Assembly (NCBI GenBank): GCA_025934335.1
Contig: JAICYG010000001.1
Span: forward strand, 1 to 49,380
Direction of reading: 5' to 3'
Length of the DNA stretch: 49,380 bases
Source of the DNA: Thermoleophilia bacterium
GTDB taxonomy: Bacteria > Actinomycetota > Thermoleophilia > Gaiellales > Gaiellaceae
Part shown: positions 33,622-42,138 of the stretch, piece after piece
Position numbering within the stretch: position 1 is the stretch's first letter
Layout of the letters: each line of letters opens with the position of its first letter
Notes under the pieces: generated by a model
What the model saw: the letters and a program-made list of their open reading frames with translations, nothing else
What the model was told of the DNA's origin: nothing
The model's database searches: none
Translations under genes and position numbers: made by a program

Positions 33622-34729
33622 CAGGCCCCCCGGCGGCAAGGGCTCCTACGGTGGGCTCCGATGCCGCACGCTCCGCGAGCTCCTTCAAGAGGCGGATGTC
33701 CTCCAGGCCCTCCCTCGCATTCGTCCGCGGCGGTTCACCCGTGACGACACAGCTGTGGAACTCCTCGAGCTCTCGTCGAAACGCCTCGTCGTACGACACC
33801 GTAAAGGTCTGTTCCCAGGAGACGGTCCCGTCGCCGGCCTGCAGAACGAGACCAGTTGGAGCATTTCGAAGGAACGGTGACGGAAACCGCAACGCGAGTC
33901 GGGAGGAGGCCGTGATGACCTCGAAGTGCTGCTCGTAGCGGACAAGATCGGCGGTCGCCGTCCATGTGCTGACGGCGTCGGCATCTGTCGGGAGCCCGAA
34001 AACCCCCACGACGCCGAGACCGTCGGCGCGGATCGCAGCGTGTTTGACGCTCGGGCGGCCGCACAAGCCGGCGAGCAGATTGACATCGTGAATCATGGAG
34101 TCGATGAGTGCCGTCCGATAGAACCGTCGGATTGCCTCGTCGGCGGACGGCAGAGCCTCGGCGACGAGCTTGTCGTCGTCGGCACGCAACTCCGCCAGGA
34201 CTGCGGGGTCGACGTCGGTGGCCGGGAGCACATGATGGTGGGCGAGATACGGATCCTGCGGACTCTCGAACGTCGCCGTGCGCGCGAGGAGCGGTTCTCC
34301 GAGACCTTGAAGCTCCGCGAGCGCGCGCTCGTACGCCGGGTCGTATCGCTTGTGGTAGCCCACCATCAATGTCACACCGGCACGTTCAGCGGCTGCGATC
34401 ATCTCCTCGCCTTCGCGTGGCGTAACGCACATTGGCTTCTCGACAAACACACCAATGCCAGCCTCGGCCGCAGCACACGCCACCGGAGCATGCGATCCAG
34501 ACGACAGGACGAGAAGCGCATCGAGCGGCTCGGCGAACATGTCGTCGGGATGAGTGTGGACTCGTGGGACCTCGTAGGCCTCACCGAGGCGCCGGACGAG
34601 TTCCTCTGACAAGTCACAGAGCGCCACGATTTCGAACCGGTCGTTCATCTGGCGTAGATGCGGAAGATGCATGACCTGCGCGATCACACCGCAACCGAGG
34701 ACGCCGACGCGCAGCCGCCTACCTTTCAT
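33614..34729 (-). CDS. Gfo/Idh/MocA family oxidoreductase (inositol dehydrogenase-like)
   Basis: A 371-residue NAD(P)-dependent dehydrogenase. VGVLGCGVIAQVMHLPHL opens the Rossmann domain, VFVEKPMCVTPREGEEM is the signature, GYHKRYDPAYE is the substrate-side strand, and DSMIHDVNLL holds the conserved catalytic Asp-x3-His. The family oxidises sugars and cyclitols at a ring hydroxyl. The start is ATG 34729, overlapping 11 bp with the TIM-barrel gene upstream; the frame further upstream is filler. Paired with an epimerase and an IolC-like kinase, it recalls inositol-type routes, as inference only. Confidence 0.86.
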   Translation of the reverse strand: MKGRRLRVGVLGCGVIAQVMHLPHLRQMNDRFEIVALCDLSEELVRRLGEAYEVPRVHTHPDDMFAEPLDALLVLSSGSHAPVACAAAEAGIGVFVEKPMCVTPREGEEMIAAAERAGVTLMVGYHKRYDPAYERALAELQGLGEPLLARTATFESPQDPYLAHHHVLPATDVDPAVLAELRADDDKLVAEALPSADEAIRRFYRTALIDSMIHDVNLLAGLCGRPSVKHAAIRADGLGVVGVFGLPTDADAVSTWTATADLVRYEQHFEVITASSRLALRFPSPFLRNAPTGLVLQAGDGTVSWEQTFTVSYDEAFRRELEEFHSCVVTGEPPRTNAREGLEDIRLLKELAERAASEPTVGALAAGGPDG

Positions 34730-35717
34730 GTCGTGCCTTCTGACCGTGCGACGTCGCAGTTCGCAGAAGCGCGACAGCACGCTCGATGGAACCGAACGGG
34801 TCTGCGGCCGCGTCTTCCCACTCGATCGAAAGAGGTCCGTCGTACCCGACTTCCGCGAGCGCAACGGAGAATGCCGCCCACCACGCGACGTCGTGTCCGT
34901 CGCCGGCAGTGGCGTACCGGTACGACCGGTCGGCCGGCGTCGAGACCCCCTCCTGATCTCCCTCGAGCAAGCCGTTGGTCGCCGTCGCCTCCTCGTCGAG
35001 CACAACGTCTTTGGCATGGGCGTAGCGCACGAGCGGCCCGAGTGCGCGGATCGCACGCAACGGGTCCATCTGCTGCCAGAAAAGGTGCGACGGGTCGAGA
35101 TTGACGCCTAGCTGGCCGGCGGCGTCTCCAAAGGCGTTGCGTAGGCGGAGAAACCCACGCGGCGTGAACACGGTTTGACCGGGATCGAGCTCAAGGCAAA
35201 TCGCGACGCCTGGTGCACGTTCCGACGCAAACTCGAGCAGCCCTTCCCAGTAGGGAACCAATCGTTCACGCCACTGCCATGCGACGCGACCGTGATCCTG
35301 CGGGAGCCACTCCACGGGAAGGAACGCTGGTCGGACTCGATCGTCAGGACCTGCGACCGCGCACCCGGACATGCAGACGACTCGCTCGACACCGAGGGCG
35401 TCAGCGGCGACGAGCGTCCGCCTAAGGGTTCGATCGTCGGCACTGCCACCGTCGATGACATCCGGGAAGAGCTGGTTCCCCGAGCAGTTGAGCGCCGCCA
35501 GCTCCACTCCAGCGTTCCGCGCGTCCCGCAAGAGGGATTCGACGCCGCGATCGTTTCCGAGCTCGTCGAGGTCGAGGTGAGGAGCTGACGAGAAGCCACC
35601 CGTACCGAGCTCGACCTGGCCGATTCCATGCTCGGCGGCCCACGCGAACGCCGCGGGACGTGGAAGCTGACGAAGCCCGTCGGTGAAGAGCCCTATCGGC
35701 TGCGGCACCATGCCCAT
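34719..35717 (-). CDS. Sugar phosphate isomerase/epimerase (TIM barrel)
   Basis: A 332-residue AP_endonuc_2-type TIM barrel. GIGQVELGTGGFSS begins the barrel, ICLELDPGQ carries a metal Glu, VNLDPSHLFWQ an Asp/His pair, YAHAKD a His, and LSIEWED a final Glu; these are the usual metal ligands of IolE/IolI and xylose-isomerase-like epimerases. The substrate is unknown. ATG 35717 was chosen because it touches the deacetylase stop (TGATG); the upstream frame to 35783 lies inside that gene. It sits between a PIG-L deacetylase and a Gfo/Idh dehydrogenase. Confidence 0.86.
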   Translation of the reverse strand: MGMVPQPIGLFTDGLRQLPRPAAFAWAAEHGIGQVELGTGGFSSAPHLDLDELGNDRGVESLLRDARNAGVELAALNCSGNQLFPDVIDGGSADDRTLRRTLVAADALGVERVVCMSGCAVAGPDDRVRPAFLPVEWLPQDHGRVAWQWRERLVPYWEGLLEFASERAPGVAICLELDPGQTVFTPRGFLRLRNAFGDAAGQLGVNLDPSHLFWQQMDPLRAIRALGPLVRYAHAKDVVLDEEATATNGLLEGDQEGVSTPADRSYRYATAGDGHDVAWWAAFSVALAEVGYDGPLSIEWEDAAADPFGSIERAVALLRTATSHGQKARHER

Positions 35718-36409
35718 CAGTAGGCACCCGGGCCTTCGAGCAACAACACCAGGCGGCGGATGCCTGCGTCCGGCGCAGGCCATGTTCCGCAGCCGCGGAA
35801 GGCCTCTGCATACCCGCAGCCACGCTGACCACCGCGCAGACGCGCGAGCGTGTCCGTCAATTCGACAAGGCTCTGCCCGTGGAGCAGCGTGAGCTGCGAC
35901 TCGTGCGCTCGTACCATTGCTCGCCTGATCTCGATCGCGTCATCGATGTCGAGCCATACGTGCGGCTCGAAGTCGAGCCCTTGCTCGCTGTCCATGAAGA
36001 CGAGGTCAATCGTCCGTTCCAGCGGTTGCTGGTCGGCTCCTCCCGCCGCGGCAGCCGCGATCCGCACATCCAGCGCCAGCGCCGCGGCCGCACGATGATC
36101 GACGTGATAGTCGTTCGGTGAGTGTGTGATCAGCAGGTTCACACGTAACGTTCGGAGGAGCGCGATGAGGGTCCCGCGTGGATCGTGCTCCCCCAGGTCG
36201 TGAACTCCGCTTAGTCCACCTAGTTGTGCCGCCCGTCTCGCTTCAGCCAGTCGAATCGCGCGCGTCTGATCGCCCGACTCACCGGAAATCCCCGTTTCAC
36301 CGCTAGTCAACAGGCCCACGTGGACCGGCAGCCCGCGACGGGCAAGCCGAGCGAGCGTCCCTCCGCAGGCACCCTCGACGTCGTCAGGATGCGCGCCGAG
36401 CGCCAGCAC
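35717..36409 (-). CDS. PIG-L family deacetylase
   Basis: A 230-residue zinc deacetylase of the PIG-L/LmbE family. AHPDD near the N-terminus (His7, Asp9, Asp10) and HSPNDYHVDHRAA in the middle give the metal ligands and catalytic Asp. Family members remove N-acetyl or other acyl groups from amino sugars, as in GlcNAc-phosphatidylinositol, GlcNAc-inositol (mycothiol) or bacillithiol precursors. GTG 36409 is preceded by GAGGAG and begins as most members do. CTG 36439, after AAAGGAGAGG, is an alternative that would add 10 residues. It points to an acylated amine in the substrate. Confidence 0.87.
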   Translation of the reverse strand: MLALGAHPDDVEGACGGTLARLARRGLPVHVGLLTSGETGISGESGDQTRAIRLAEARRAAQLGGLSGVHDLGEHDPRGTLIALLRTLRVNLLITHSPNDYHVDHRAAAALALDVRIAAAAAGGADQQPLERTIDLVFMDSEQGLDFEPHVWLDIDDAIEIRRAMVRAHESQLTLLHGQSLVELTDTLARLRGGQRGCGYAEAFRGCGTWPAPDAGIRRLVLLLEGPGAY

Positions 36410-36444
36410 TACCGTCTCCTCAACTGACCATGCAGTCAGTTTCC

Positions 36445-36457
36445 TCTCCTTTCTGTC
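36445..36457 (-). repeat. 13-nt repeated ribosome-site cassette, copy 1
   Basis: On the minus strand this reads GACAGAAAGGAGA, identical to 38143-38155. Each copy follows a GC hairpin and precedes a start region (PIG-L here, the binding protein there). Confidence 0.75.
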
Positions 36458-36460
36458 TGC

Positions 36461-36482
36461 GGGGCCGCCAAAGGGCGGCCCC
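36461..36482 (-). terminator. 9-bp stem-loop after the binding-protein gene
   Basis: GGGGCCGCC (36461-36469), a 4-nt loop, and GGCGGCCCC (36474-36482) form a perfect stem starting 12 nt after the stop of the binding-protein gene. No T tract follows, so partial termination or mRNA protection is more likely than full termination. Confidence 0.6.
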
Positions 36483-36494
36483 GCAGGTCGGCTC

Positions 36495-38135
36495 TCACGA
36501 CTTCGGGGCAAGCAAGCTGAGGTTCACACGGTTGTAGATCGGGTGGAACACGAACCCGGTGACCTTGTTCGAGATGACGAAGACGTCGTTCGTGTTGAAG
36601 AGCGGCACCCACGGAGCCCAGCGCCGCATGATCGTTTCGTCCAGCTTCTGGTAAGCGGCGAACCGCGCAGGCCCGGTCAGCGAGAACGCACGCTGGAACA
36701 TCGGAATCGCAGACTTGTCGTCGAAACGTGCCTTGTGGCCGGGTTGATCCGCGAGTCGTGGATCGAGCAACGGCGTAAAGAAGTCCTCGGGATCGGGGTA
36801 GTCCTGAGTCCAACCCTGAACCATTCCCATCGGGACGCGATTCGACCGCTTGTCCTGCACCGGATCAAGCGTTGAAGACGGCCCGATGTGGAGGGTGATC
36901 CTGATGCCGATCTTGGCGAGTTCCTGCTGGACGACCTCGCCCACCTTCACGTCACCGTCGTAGCAGTCGACCCGGAGACTCACCGGCGTGGCGACGCCCG
37001 ACTGGCTCATCAGTTGCCGAGCTTTGGCGAGGTTGCCACCGAGCGGGTATGCGTGATAGTCCCGCCAGCCCGCCATCGTCGGAGGCAAGATCTGGTCAGT
37101 CGGACGGGCGACCCCGAACCCGCCGACGATCTTGGCGATCTGGTTCCGGTCGATCGCGTAGTTGACCGCCTGACGCACCTTGACGTTGTCGAACGGGGGA
37201 ACGTCGTTGTTCATCCAGATGTAATGGATCCCGGCCTCGGCATACGAGAACACCCGGCCCTTGAGCGACGGGTCGCGGAGCGCCTGATTCGCAGGCCCCG
37301 CGAGGAGTGGCTCGATGTAGGTGTCGATCTCGCCTGCCTTGACCTTGAGCAGCGCCTGCTGCGGGTCAACGCCGATCGGCATCTTGATCTCATCGGCCTT
37401 GCCGCGCGACCCGAGGAGCTTCGCGTTGTAGCTCGGGTTGCGCACGAGATCGAGCTCACGAGCGGGTGTGTAGCTCTTGATCATGTAAGGCCCGGTCGAA
37501 GGCAACGACCCGTCCTCGATCGGTTTCACCGCTGTTCCGACCGGAACCGGGCAGAGCCATTTCATCGATACGCGCTGAGGCAGCGAGCCGCTCCGACCGG
37601 TCAGCTTGAACGTGAGGCTCGTCGACGTTGCGACGATCCCTGATACGTGCTTCGTCTTTCCCTTCTCGAATGCGTTCACGCCAACGATGTCGGTGAAGAA
37701 GTACGGCGCGGGGCCGGCCAGCTTCGGATCGAGAGCGCGCTCGAACGTGTACTTCATGTCGGCGGTCGTGATCGGCTTCCCGTTCGAGAAAGTCGCCCCC
37801 GAGCGCCAGCGGAACGTCCAGGACTTTCCGCCATTCGACGCCGTCGGAAGCGCTGCTAAACCGGGCACGAGCTTCGTGCCGGCTTGGCCCGAGGCGTCGG
37901 GGTAGCGGAGAAGCGTGGTGCACGTCGCGTCTGCGATCGTCCACGTCGTCGCGTAGTACCAGAGGGCCGGATCCATGTGGTCGATGCTGGAGGTGCCCAG
38001 TGCGACCGTCACCGTTCCGCCGGCTGCCCGGCTGTCATGCGCGGGCCTGGCAACGGCGGTGCTGGCCCACGCGATGACAGCGACCATGGTCAGAAGCGCC
38101 GCAAGCGCCCCTGACCGGATCGTGCGACGTGACAT
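36495..38135 (-). CDS. ABC transporter substrate-binding protein, family 5 (peptide/oligosaccharide type)
   Basis: A 546-residue family-5 extracytoplasmic binding protein with a signal peptide (MSRRTIRSGALAALLTMVAV, then A-x-A near residue 30). Family patterns include FRWRSGATFSNGKPITTADM, KVRQAVNYAIDRNQIAKI and a late WAPWVPLFNTND. Ligands of this family range from peptides to oligosaccharides, nickel and amino-cyclitol-like compounds. No lipobox cysteine is present. ATG 38135 has AAAGGAGA upstream; the in-frame ATG 38204, which overlaps the permease stop, would put 23 polar residues before the signal peptide. Hairpins flank the gene on both sides. Confidence 0.88.
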   Translation of the reverse strand: MSRRTIRSGALAALLTMVAVIAWASTAVARPAHDSRAAGGTVTVALGTSSIDHMDPALWYYATTWTIADATCTTLLRYPDASGQAGTKLVPGLAALPTASNGGKSWTFRWRSGATFSNGKPITTADMKYTFERALDPKLAGPAPYFFTDIVGVNAFEKGKTKHVSGIVATSTSLTFKLTGRSGSLPQRVSMKWLCPVPVGTAVKPIEDGSLPSTGPYMIKSYTPARELDLVRNPSYNAKLLGSRGKADEIKMPIGVDPQQALLKVKAGEIDTYIEPLLAGPANQALRDPSLKGRVFSYAEAGIHYIWMNNDVPPFDNVKVRQAVNYAIDRNQIAKIVGGFGVARPTDQILPPTMAGWRDYHAYPLGGNLAKARQLMSQSGVATPVSLRVDCYDGDVKVGEVVQQELAKIGIRITLHIGPSSTLDPVQDKRSNRVPMGMVQGWTQDYPDPEDFFTPLLDPRLADQPGHKARFDDKSAIPMFQRAFSLTGPARFAAYQKLDETIMRRWAPWVPLFNTNDVFVISNKVTGFVFHPIYNRVNLSLLAPKS

Positions 38136-38142
38136 TCTGCCG

Positions 38143-38155
38143 TCTCCTTTCTGTC
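38143..38155 (-). repeat. 13-nt repeated ribosome-site cassette, copy 2
   Basis: Reads GACAGAAAGGAGA on the minus strand, 7 nt before the binding-protein ATG, and identical to 36445-36457. Confidence 0.75.
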
Positions 38156-38157
38156 GC

Positions 38158-38180
38158 GCGGCCGGGCTGTTCCCGGCCGC
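38158..38180 (-). repeat. 9-bp stem-loop before the binding-protein gene
   Basis: GCGGCCGGG (38158-38166), a CTGTT loop, and CCCGGCCGC (38172-38180) form a perfect stem between the permease stop and the binding-protein ribosome site. It could mark an RNA processing or stabilisation point. Confidence 0.6.
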
Positions 38181-38200
38181 ATTTCTCCGCTCGCGAGCGC

Positions 38201-39208
38201 TCATAAGGGCGCCTCGCGAATGCGGGGGTCGAGAAGGCCGTGGACGATGTCCACGATGGAGTTTGCGAGTACGGCGACGATCGCGGCAAAGGCGATGACG
38301 CCTGCGGTGAGTGGGTAGTCAAGGCTGCGGATTGCCTGGAGGCCTACGTAGCCGAGACCTGGGAGACCGAAGACCTTCTCCACGAAGAACGTGCCTGCGA
38401 GGGCGACCCCGACGTCGGCGCCGAGCAGTGTCACGATCACGGGTGCCGTGTTCGGCTGGACATGCCGCAGCAGCACGCGCCGTGTTGACGCTCCCTTCGC
38501 TCGAGCTGTTCGCACGTACCCCTGCGCAAGCTGCTCGAGCGTGAGCGAACGGAAGTAGCGCGCGTAGATTCCGCCGGTTCCCAGCGCGAACACGAGCCAC
38601 GGAAGCAGTAGGTGGTGGGCCCATGCCAGCGGGTGCTCGCGCAGGTTGACGTATCCATCGATGGGGAAGATGTGAAACGCCGAGCCGAGCGGCACCCCGA
38701 GGAACGTGCCCTGCGTTGGCTCGTAGGCAAAGAAATAGGACGCCATCGGCGCCAGCCAGAAGACCGGTATCGAGACGCCGAGCAGTGCGATGACGATGCT
38801 GAGTCGATCCGGAAGCGACCGCGGACGCAGCGCGCCGATCGTCCCGACGGCGAATCCGATCAGCAGCCAGAGGACGGCACCGCCGATGACGACGGAGGCG
38901 GTAGTCCCCGCGGCCGGCAGCACAATGTCTGTGACAGGACGCCGCTGCAGGTACGAGTACCCGAAGTCGAGGTGAAGAACGCCCCAGAGGAAACGCGCGT
39001 ACTGAACGTAGTACGGGCGGTCGGTGCCGAGCTCGTGCGCGACCCGCGCCACCTCCTCCGGAGAGGCGGCCTTACCTGCAATGCGAGTCGCGGGATTCGC
39101 GCCGGTCTTGGCGGCGAGCAGGTAGAAGAGCGCCCACGTCAGGAACGTGATCAGAACGAACTGCAGAGCCATCGCCGCTAACCGCCGAAGCAGGAATGCG
39201 CCGGTCAT
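38201..39208 (-). CDS. ABC transporter permease, DppB type
   Basis: A 335-residue inner-membrane permease of the binding-protein-dependent peptide/nickel class. LLRRLAAMALQFVLITFLTW forms the first helix, a large extracytoplasmic loop contains DRPYYVQYARFLWGVLHLDFG, and the EAA-type coupling region is QGYVRTARAKGASTRRVLLRH, followed by FFVEKVFGLPGLG. The ATG overlaps the stop of the DppC-type gene (ATGA). No ATPase gene (DppD/DppF) is encoded in the operon, so the ATPase must come from elsewhere. Confidence 0.9.
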   Translation of the reverse strand: MTGAFLLRRLAAMALQFVLITFLTWALFYLLAAKTGANPATRIAGKAASPEEVARVAHELGTDRPYYVQYARFLWGVLHLDFGYSYLQRRPVTDIVLPAAGTTASVVIGGAVLWLLIGFAVGTIGALRPRSLPDRLSIVIALLGVSIPVFWLAPMASYFFAYEPTQGTFLGVPLGSAFHIFPIDGYVNLREHPLAWAHHLLLPWLVFALGTGGIYARYFRSLTLEQLAQGYVRTARAKGASTRRVLLRHVQPNTAPVIVTLLGADVGVALAGTFFVEKVFGLPGLGYVGLQAIRSLDYPLTAGVIAFAAIVAVLANSIVDIVHGLLDPRIREAPL

Positions 39209-40197
39209 GTAGCGTCTCCGTACAGCGCCTCACGAACACCGTCGCCGAACACGTTGAACGCGAGCATCGTCAGGACCAGCGCGAAACCAGGCACGATCGC
39301 GAGGAAAGGCGCCGTGAAAAAGAGCCCCGAGTCAATGGAGTCGCTGAGCATCTGACCCCAGCTAGCTGTCGGCGGAGGAACGCCGACGCCGAGGTAACTG
39401 AGCCCGGCTTCGAACATGATGTTCCCGGCGATCACTGTCGTCGCGTACACCACGAGCGGGGCAGTCACCTGTGGCAGCACGTGGCGGCGCAGTATGCGCG
39501 CGTCGGTCGCACCAATCGACCGTGCCGCCTCCACCAGCGTCGACGAGCGGATCCGCAGCACCTCGCCGCGCACGATCCGTGCCGGGTAGTACCAGGTGAA
39601 CAGCGCGATGATGACAAGAACGTTCACGAGCCCGGGGCCGAGCACCACCGCGACCCCAATCGCGAGGAGGAGCGCCGGAAACGCCATCCCCGCCTCGACG
39701 GCGCGCGAGATGACGGCATCCGTCAAGCCGCCGAACCATCCCGCGGCAAGACCGAAGATCACTCCGGCGAGGAGCGAGATGCCGGTCGCACCAACGGCGA
39801 CGATAAGCGACACACGCGCGCCGTAGAGCAAACGGACCAGCATGTCGCGACCGATCGTGTCGGCACCGAGAACGAAGACATCTCCGTGCGGATTTGGGGT
39901 CACTGAGTCCGCCTTGAAGGCGCGGCCGAGTGGACCGATCGGCACGCCGTCCGCGCCAACCGCCGCGTCGATCTGCTCGTTCGGCCCATGGCCGGTCCAG
40001 TGCGCGGCTATCGGTGCGCCGGCACCGGCCGCGAGTACCAGAGCGACGAGGAACCCAAGCGCAGCCATGCTCACGCGATCCGAGCGGAGGCGCCGCCAGA
40101 AGAGTGTCCACGGACTCTTCGCGTGTCCAGCCGCCTCGGCGGCACCGGACTCAGGCCGAGCAACGTCGTCCGGGTGCGCTGCGCCCGGAGCCGTCAC
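39205..40197 (-). CDS. ABC transporter permease, DppC type
   Basis: A 330-residue permease with SPWTLFWRRLRSDRVSMAALG (N-terminal DppC hallmark), FVLGADTIGRDMLVRLLYGARVSL and an EAA-type region near VEAARSIGATDARILRRHVLPQ, ending in FEAGLSYLGVGVPPPTASWG. GTG 40197 is the most conservative start; an open frame reaches 40368 inside the PhoX-like gene, and no strong ribosome site distinguishes them. If 40197 is right, about 90 bp separate it from the upstream gene. Confidence 0.88.
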   Translation of the reverse strand: MTAPGAAHPDDVARPESGAAEAAGHAKSPWTLFWRRLRSDRVSMAALGFLVALVLAAGAGAPIAAHWTGHGPNEQIDAAVGADGVPIGPLGRAFKADSVTPNPHGDVFVLGADTIGRDMLVRLLYGARVSLIVAVGATGISLLAGVIFGLAAGWFGGLTDAVISRAVEAGMAFPALLLAIGVAVVLGPGLVNVLVIIALFTWYYPARIVRGEVLRIRSSTLVEAARSIGATDARILRRHVLPQVTAPLVVYATTVIAGNIMFEAGLSYLGVGVPPPTASWGQMLSDSIDSGLFFTAPFLAIVPGFALVLTMLAFNVFGDGVREALYGDAT

Positions 40198-40286
40198 GCG
40201 TGCGCTCGCGCGCGTGGAGGGCGCGGGGCCCGACGGTCTCGAAGCGAGTTGCTGCCTGTCGACCGCCGGACCACGCCCCCGCTGCT

Positions 40287-42053
40287 CTACGAGCCCTGCG
40301 CCCAGGGGTTCGGCTCCACCTCGTAGAGGTTTCCCTGCCCGTGCTGGAGGGTGTAGAAGACGTGCCACCCTCCGTGGAATGGATGAGGCGACTTGGCGCC
40401 GAGCAGGCCATCCGGACTTGGATCGCCGTCGGAGACAGTGATGCCCGTCAGCTCGTTCTCATCGTCTGAAAGGCCATACTTTCCGAGGGTCTGGCTGAGC
40501 GCCGCGATCGGGTCGCGACCCGCCGCCAACAGCCGAAGAGGCTTGTTGCCGGTGACGCCGTAGTCCGCGTTCGCGTCGAACATCCACATCGAGTCGAAGT
40601 GACCCGTCTGGGTATGCAGGGTATTGCCGGCGTCTTCTTCGAAGACAACGTGATCCTTGTCCCACCAGGCGACATTGTCGAAGCCCGAGTGATTCTGGTC
40701 GCCAAGGAAGACGAGGTTAAAGCTCCCGGTACCGGCCGCGGAGTCGGTCATCACGAACCGGAAGATGCTGCCGTAGCCGCCGTTGGCGTTCTCCTCGCTG
40801 CGACGGTCGGTATCTCCCGTGTCCGAGAACCAGATCTCCTGGAAGTGCGTACCGGGTCGGTAGACGGCGTTCTCGGGCCGGCGGAACGGCGTCGCGAACG
40901 CGTTGTAGCACGCGGTATTCGCGTCGTACGGGGCCGGCATCCCGCCTGCAGGAACGACCTGGCAGGTGACCCAGCGCGCTGCGAACGTCCGCCCGTAGCT
41001 GTGCAGTGAACGCAGCCCGGCGTCGGTGATGACTGGGTCGTTGTTGGCTCCATTGGACCGGGTGGCGCCGCGCGGAGCAATAGGAGTTCCGTCATCCGCC
41101 AGGACTTGAAGTGCCTCGAGGCGGCCTCCCCCGGCAAGGAAGCTCCGATCATTGGGTACCCACCGGTAGACGTAGTCCATCGGTGCCTTCGCGTTTGGAT
41201 TCGCGACTCCCTTTCCACCACCGTCGTCCTCGGCGATGATCATGCTCCCGTCGGGGGCGATTTGCATCCCCTCGTACGAGGAGGCGCCGAAGTACGCACC
41301 CTCGTTGCGAGGATCGCTGCCGTCGGCGTTGAATGACCACACTCCCCCATTGGGCGACCGCTCTTCGGGCGAGGCCAGGAGCTTCTTACGGAACGGGTCC
41401 CACGTAATCCCGTCGAAGCCGGGCAACGCGTTGCCGTCGGCGTCACGATCGGCGACGATCGTCACGCGATGGGCGAAGTCAGCGTCGAGGTTGACGCGCA
41501 TGATGGTCCCCCGAATGCCCGCCGACGCTGGATTGCCGTTGCCGCCGAACCCAATCGACGGCCATTCATGAGCCACGAAGAGGAAGTGGGTCCCGTAGTC
41601 GTAGGCGGCGTCGGCACCGTGCTGACCGCTGAGCACGAGATAGACCATCTTGTCGGGCGACGTGTGAGTGGCGAACGGGCCCAGTTGGTAGCCACTCGTG
41701 GAGTCGCCGGTAATGGTCGTTGGAACCTGCGTCCCGTCGTCGAGGAACGAAAAGAGCTTGATCGCAGGCTTCGATCCAATTGCAGGCGACGGATTCTCGA
41801 CCGGCTGATCGCCGGCGACGATCAAGGCATCACGTAGCTCCCGTGTCCAGGCGTTGGGTTGGGTATCACCGCCCGCCGCTGAGATGTTCGGGAAGACGCC
41901 GGTCGTTGCCTTCGGTCGCGCATTCGGAACTCCCGCGTACGGGTAGCTCGCCCACGACGACCCGCGATGCGTATGGCCCGCTGCTCCGGCCAGGGGAACG
42001 ATCGCGCCAACTCCAACGGCGAGCGCAACACTCAATGATCTCCGGAATCCCAC
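40287..42053 (-). CDS. Secreted PhoX-like (DUF839) protein
   Basis: A 588-residue exported protein with a signal peptide (LSVALAVGVGAIVPLAGAAG). It has the PhoX/DUF839 beta-propeller pattern: FDGITWDPFRKKLLASPEE, YEGMQIAPDGSMIIAEDDGG, EIWFSDTGDTDRRS, FDNVAWWDKDHVVFEEDAG and FDANADYG. PhoX enzymes are calcium- and iron-dependent phosphatases; many actinobacterial relatives are uncharacterised. It heads the long minus-strand operon. GTG 42053 is preceded by GGGAGGAGG. If active, it could strip phosphate from the substrate outside the cell before import. Confidence 0.84.
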   Translation of the reverse strand: MGFRRSLSVALAVGVGAIVPLAGAAGHTHRGSSWASYPYAGVPNARPKATTGVFPNISAAGGDTQPNAWTRELRDALIVAGDQPVENPSPAIGSKPAIKLFSFLDDGTQVPTTITGDSTSGYQLGPFATHTSPDKMVYLVLSGQHGADAAYDYGTHFLFVAHEWPSIGFGGNGNPASAGIRGTIMRVNLDADFAHRVTIVADRDADGNALPGFDGITWDPFRKKLLASPEERSPNGGVWSFNADGSDPRNEGAYFGASSYEGMQIAPDGSMIIAEDDGGGKGVANPNAKAPMDYVYRWVPNDRSFLAGGGRLEALQVLADDGTPIAPRGATRSNGANNDPVITDAGLRSLHSYGRTFAARWVTCQVVPAGGMPAPYDANTACYNAFATPFRRPENAVYRPGTHFQEIWFSDTGDTDRRSEENANGGYGSIFRFVMTDSAAGTGSFNLVFLGDQNHSGFDNVAWWDKDHVVFEEDAGNTLHTQTGHFDSMWMFDANADYGVTGNKPLRLLAAGRDPIAALSQTLGKYGLSDDENELTGITVSDGDPSPDGLLGAKSPHPFHGGWHVFYTLQHGQGNLYEVEPNPWAQGS

Positions 42054-42089
42054 ACCCGACCTCCTCCCTTGGACGGCGAAAACCGGGCG

Positions 42090-42118
42090 ATCGTACGCGC
42101 TTCTCGAGAACTTTTCAA
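42090..42118 (-). promoter_or_regulatory. Sigma-70-like promoter of the long minus-strand operon
   Basis: On the minus strand TTGAAA (42118 to 42113), a 17-bp spacer, then TACGAT (42095 to 42090). The predicted start lies about 30 nt before the GTG at 42053. It is the best consensus promoter in the window. Confidence 0.6.
42101..42110. promoter_or_regulatory. Perfect 10-bp palindrome TTCTCGAGAA, candidate operator
   Basis: The palindrome sits in the spacer of the minus-strand promoter and covers the -35-like TCGAGA of the plus-strand promoter, so one bound repressor could block both directions. The ROK regulator encoded at 43194 is the obvious candidate. Confidence 0.5.
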
Positions 42119-42132
42119 TACCTGTTTAAATA
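42104..42132 (+). promoter_or_regulatory. Candidate leaderless promoter of the SIS gene
   Basis: TCGAGA (42104-42109), a 17-bp spacer, then TAAATA (42127-42132), 6 nt before the ATG at 42139. There is no ribosome site, as expected for a leaderless transcript. The spacer is unusually A/T-rich for this window. Confidence 0.5.
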
Positions 42133-42138
42133 ATCTTG

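Noticed and set aside
36420..36431. Three-codon ORF (ATG GTC AGT TGA) just before the PIG-L start on the minus strand
   Set aside because: Too short to support; it may simply be chance, though it could affect initiation at the GTG.
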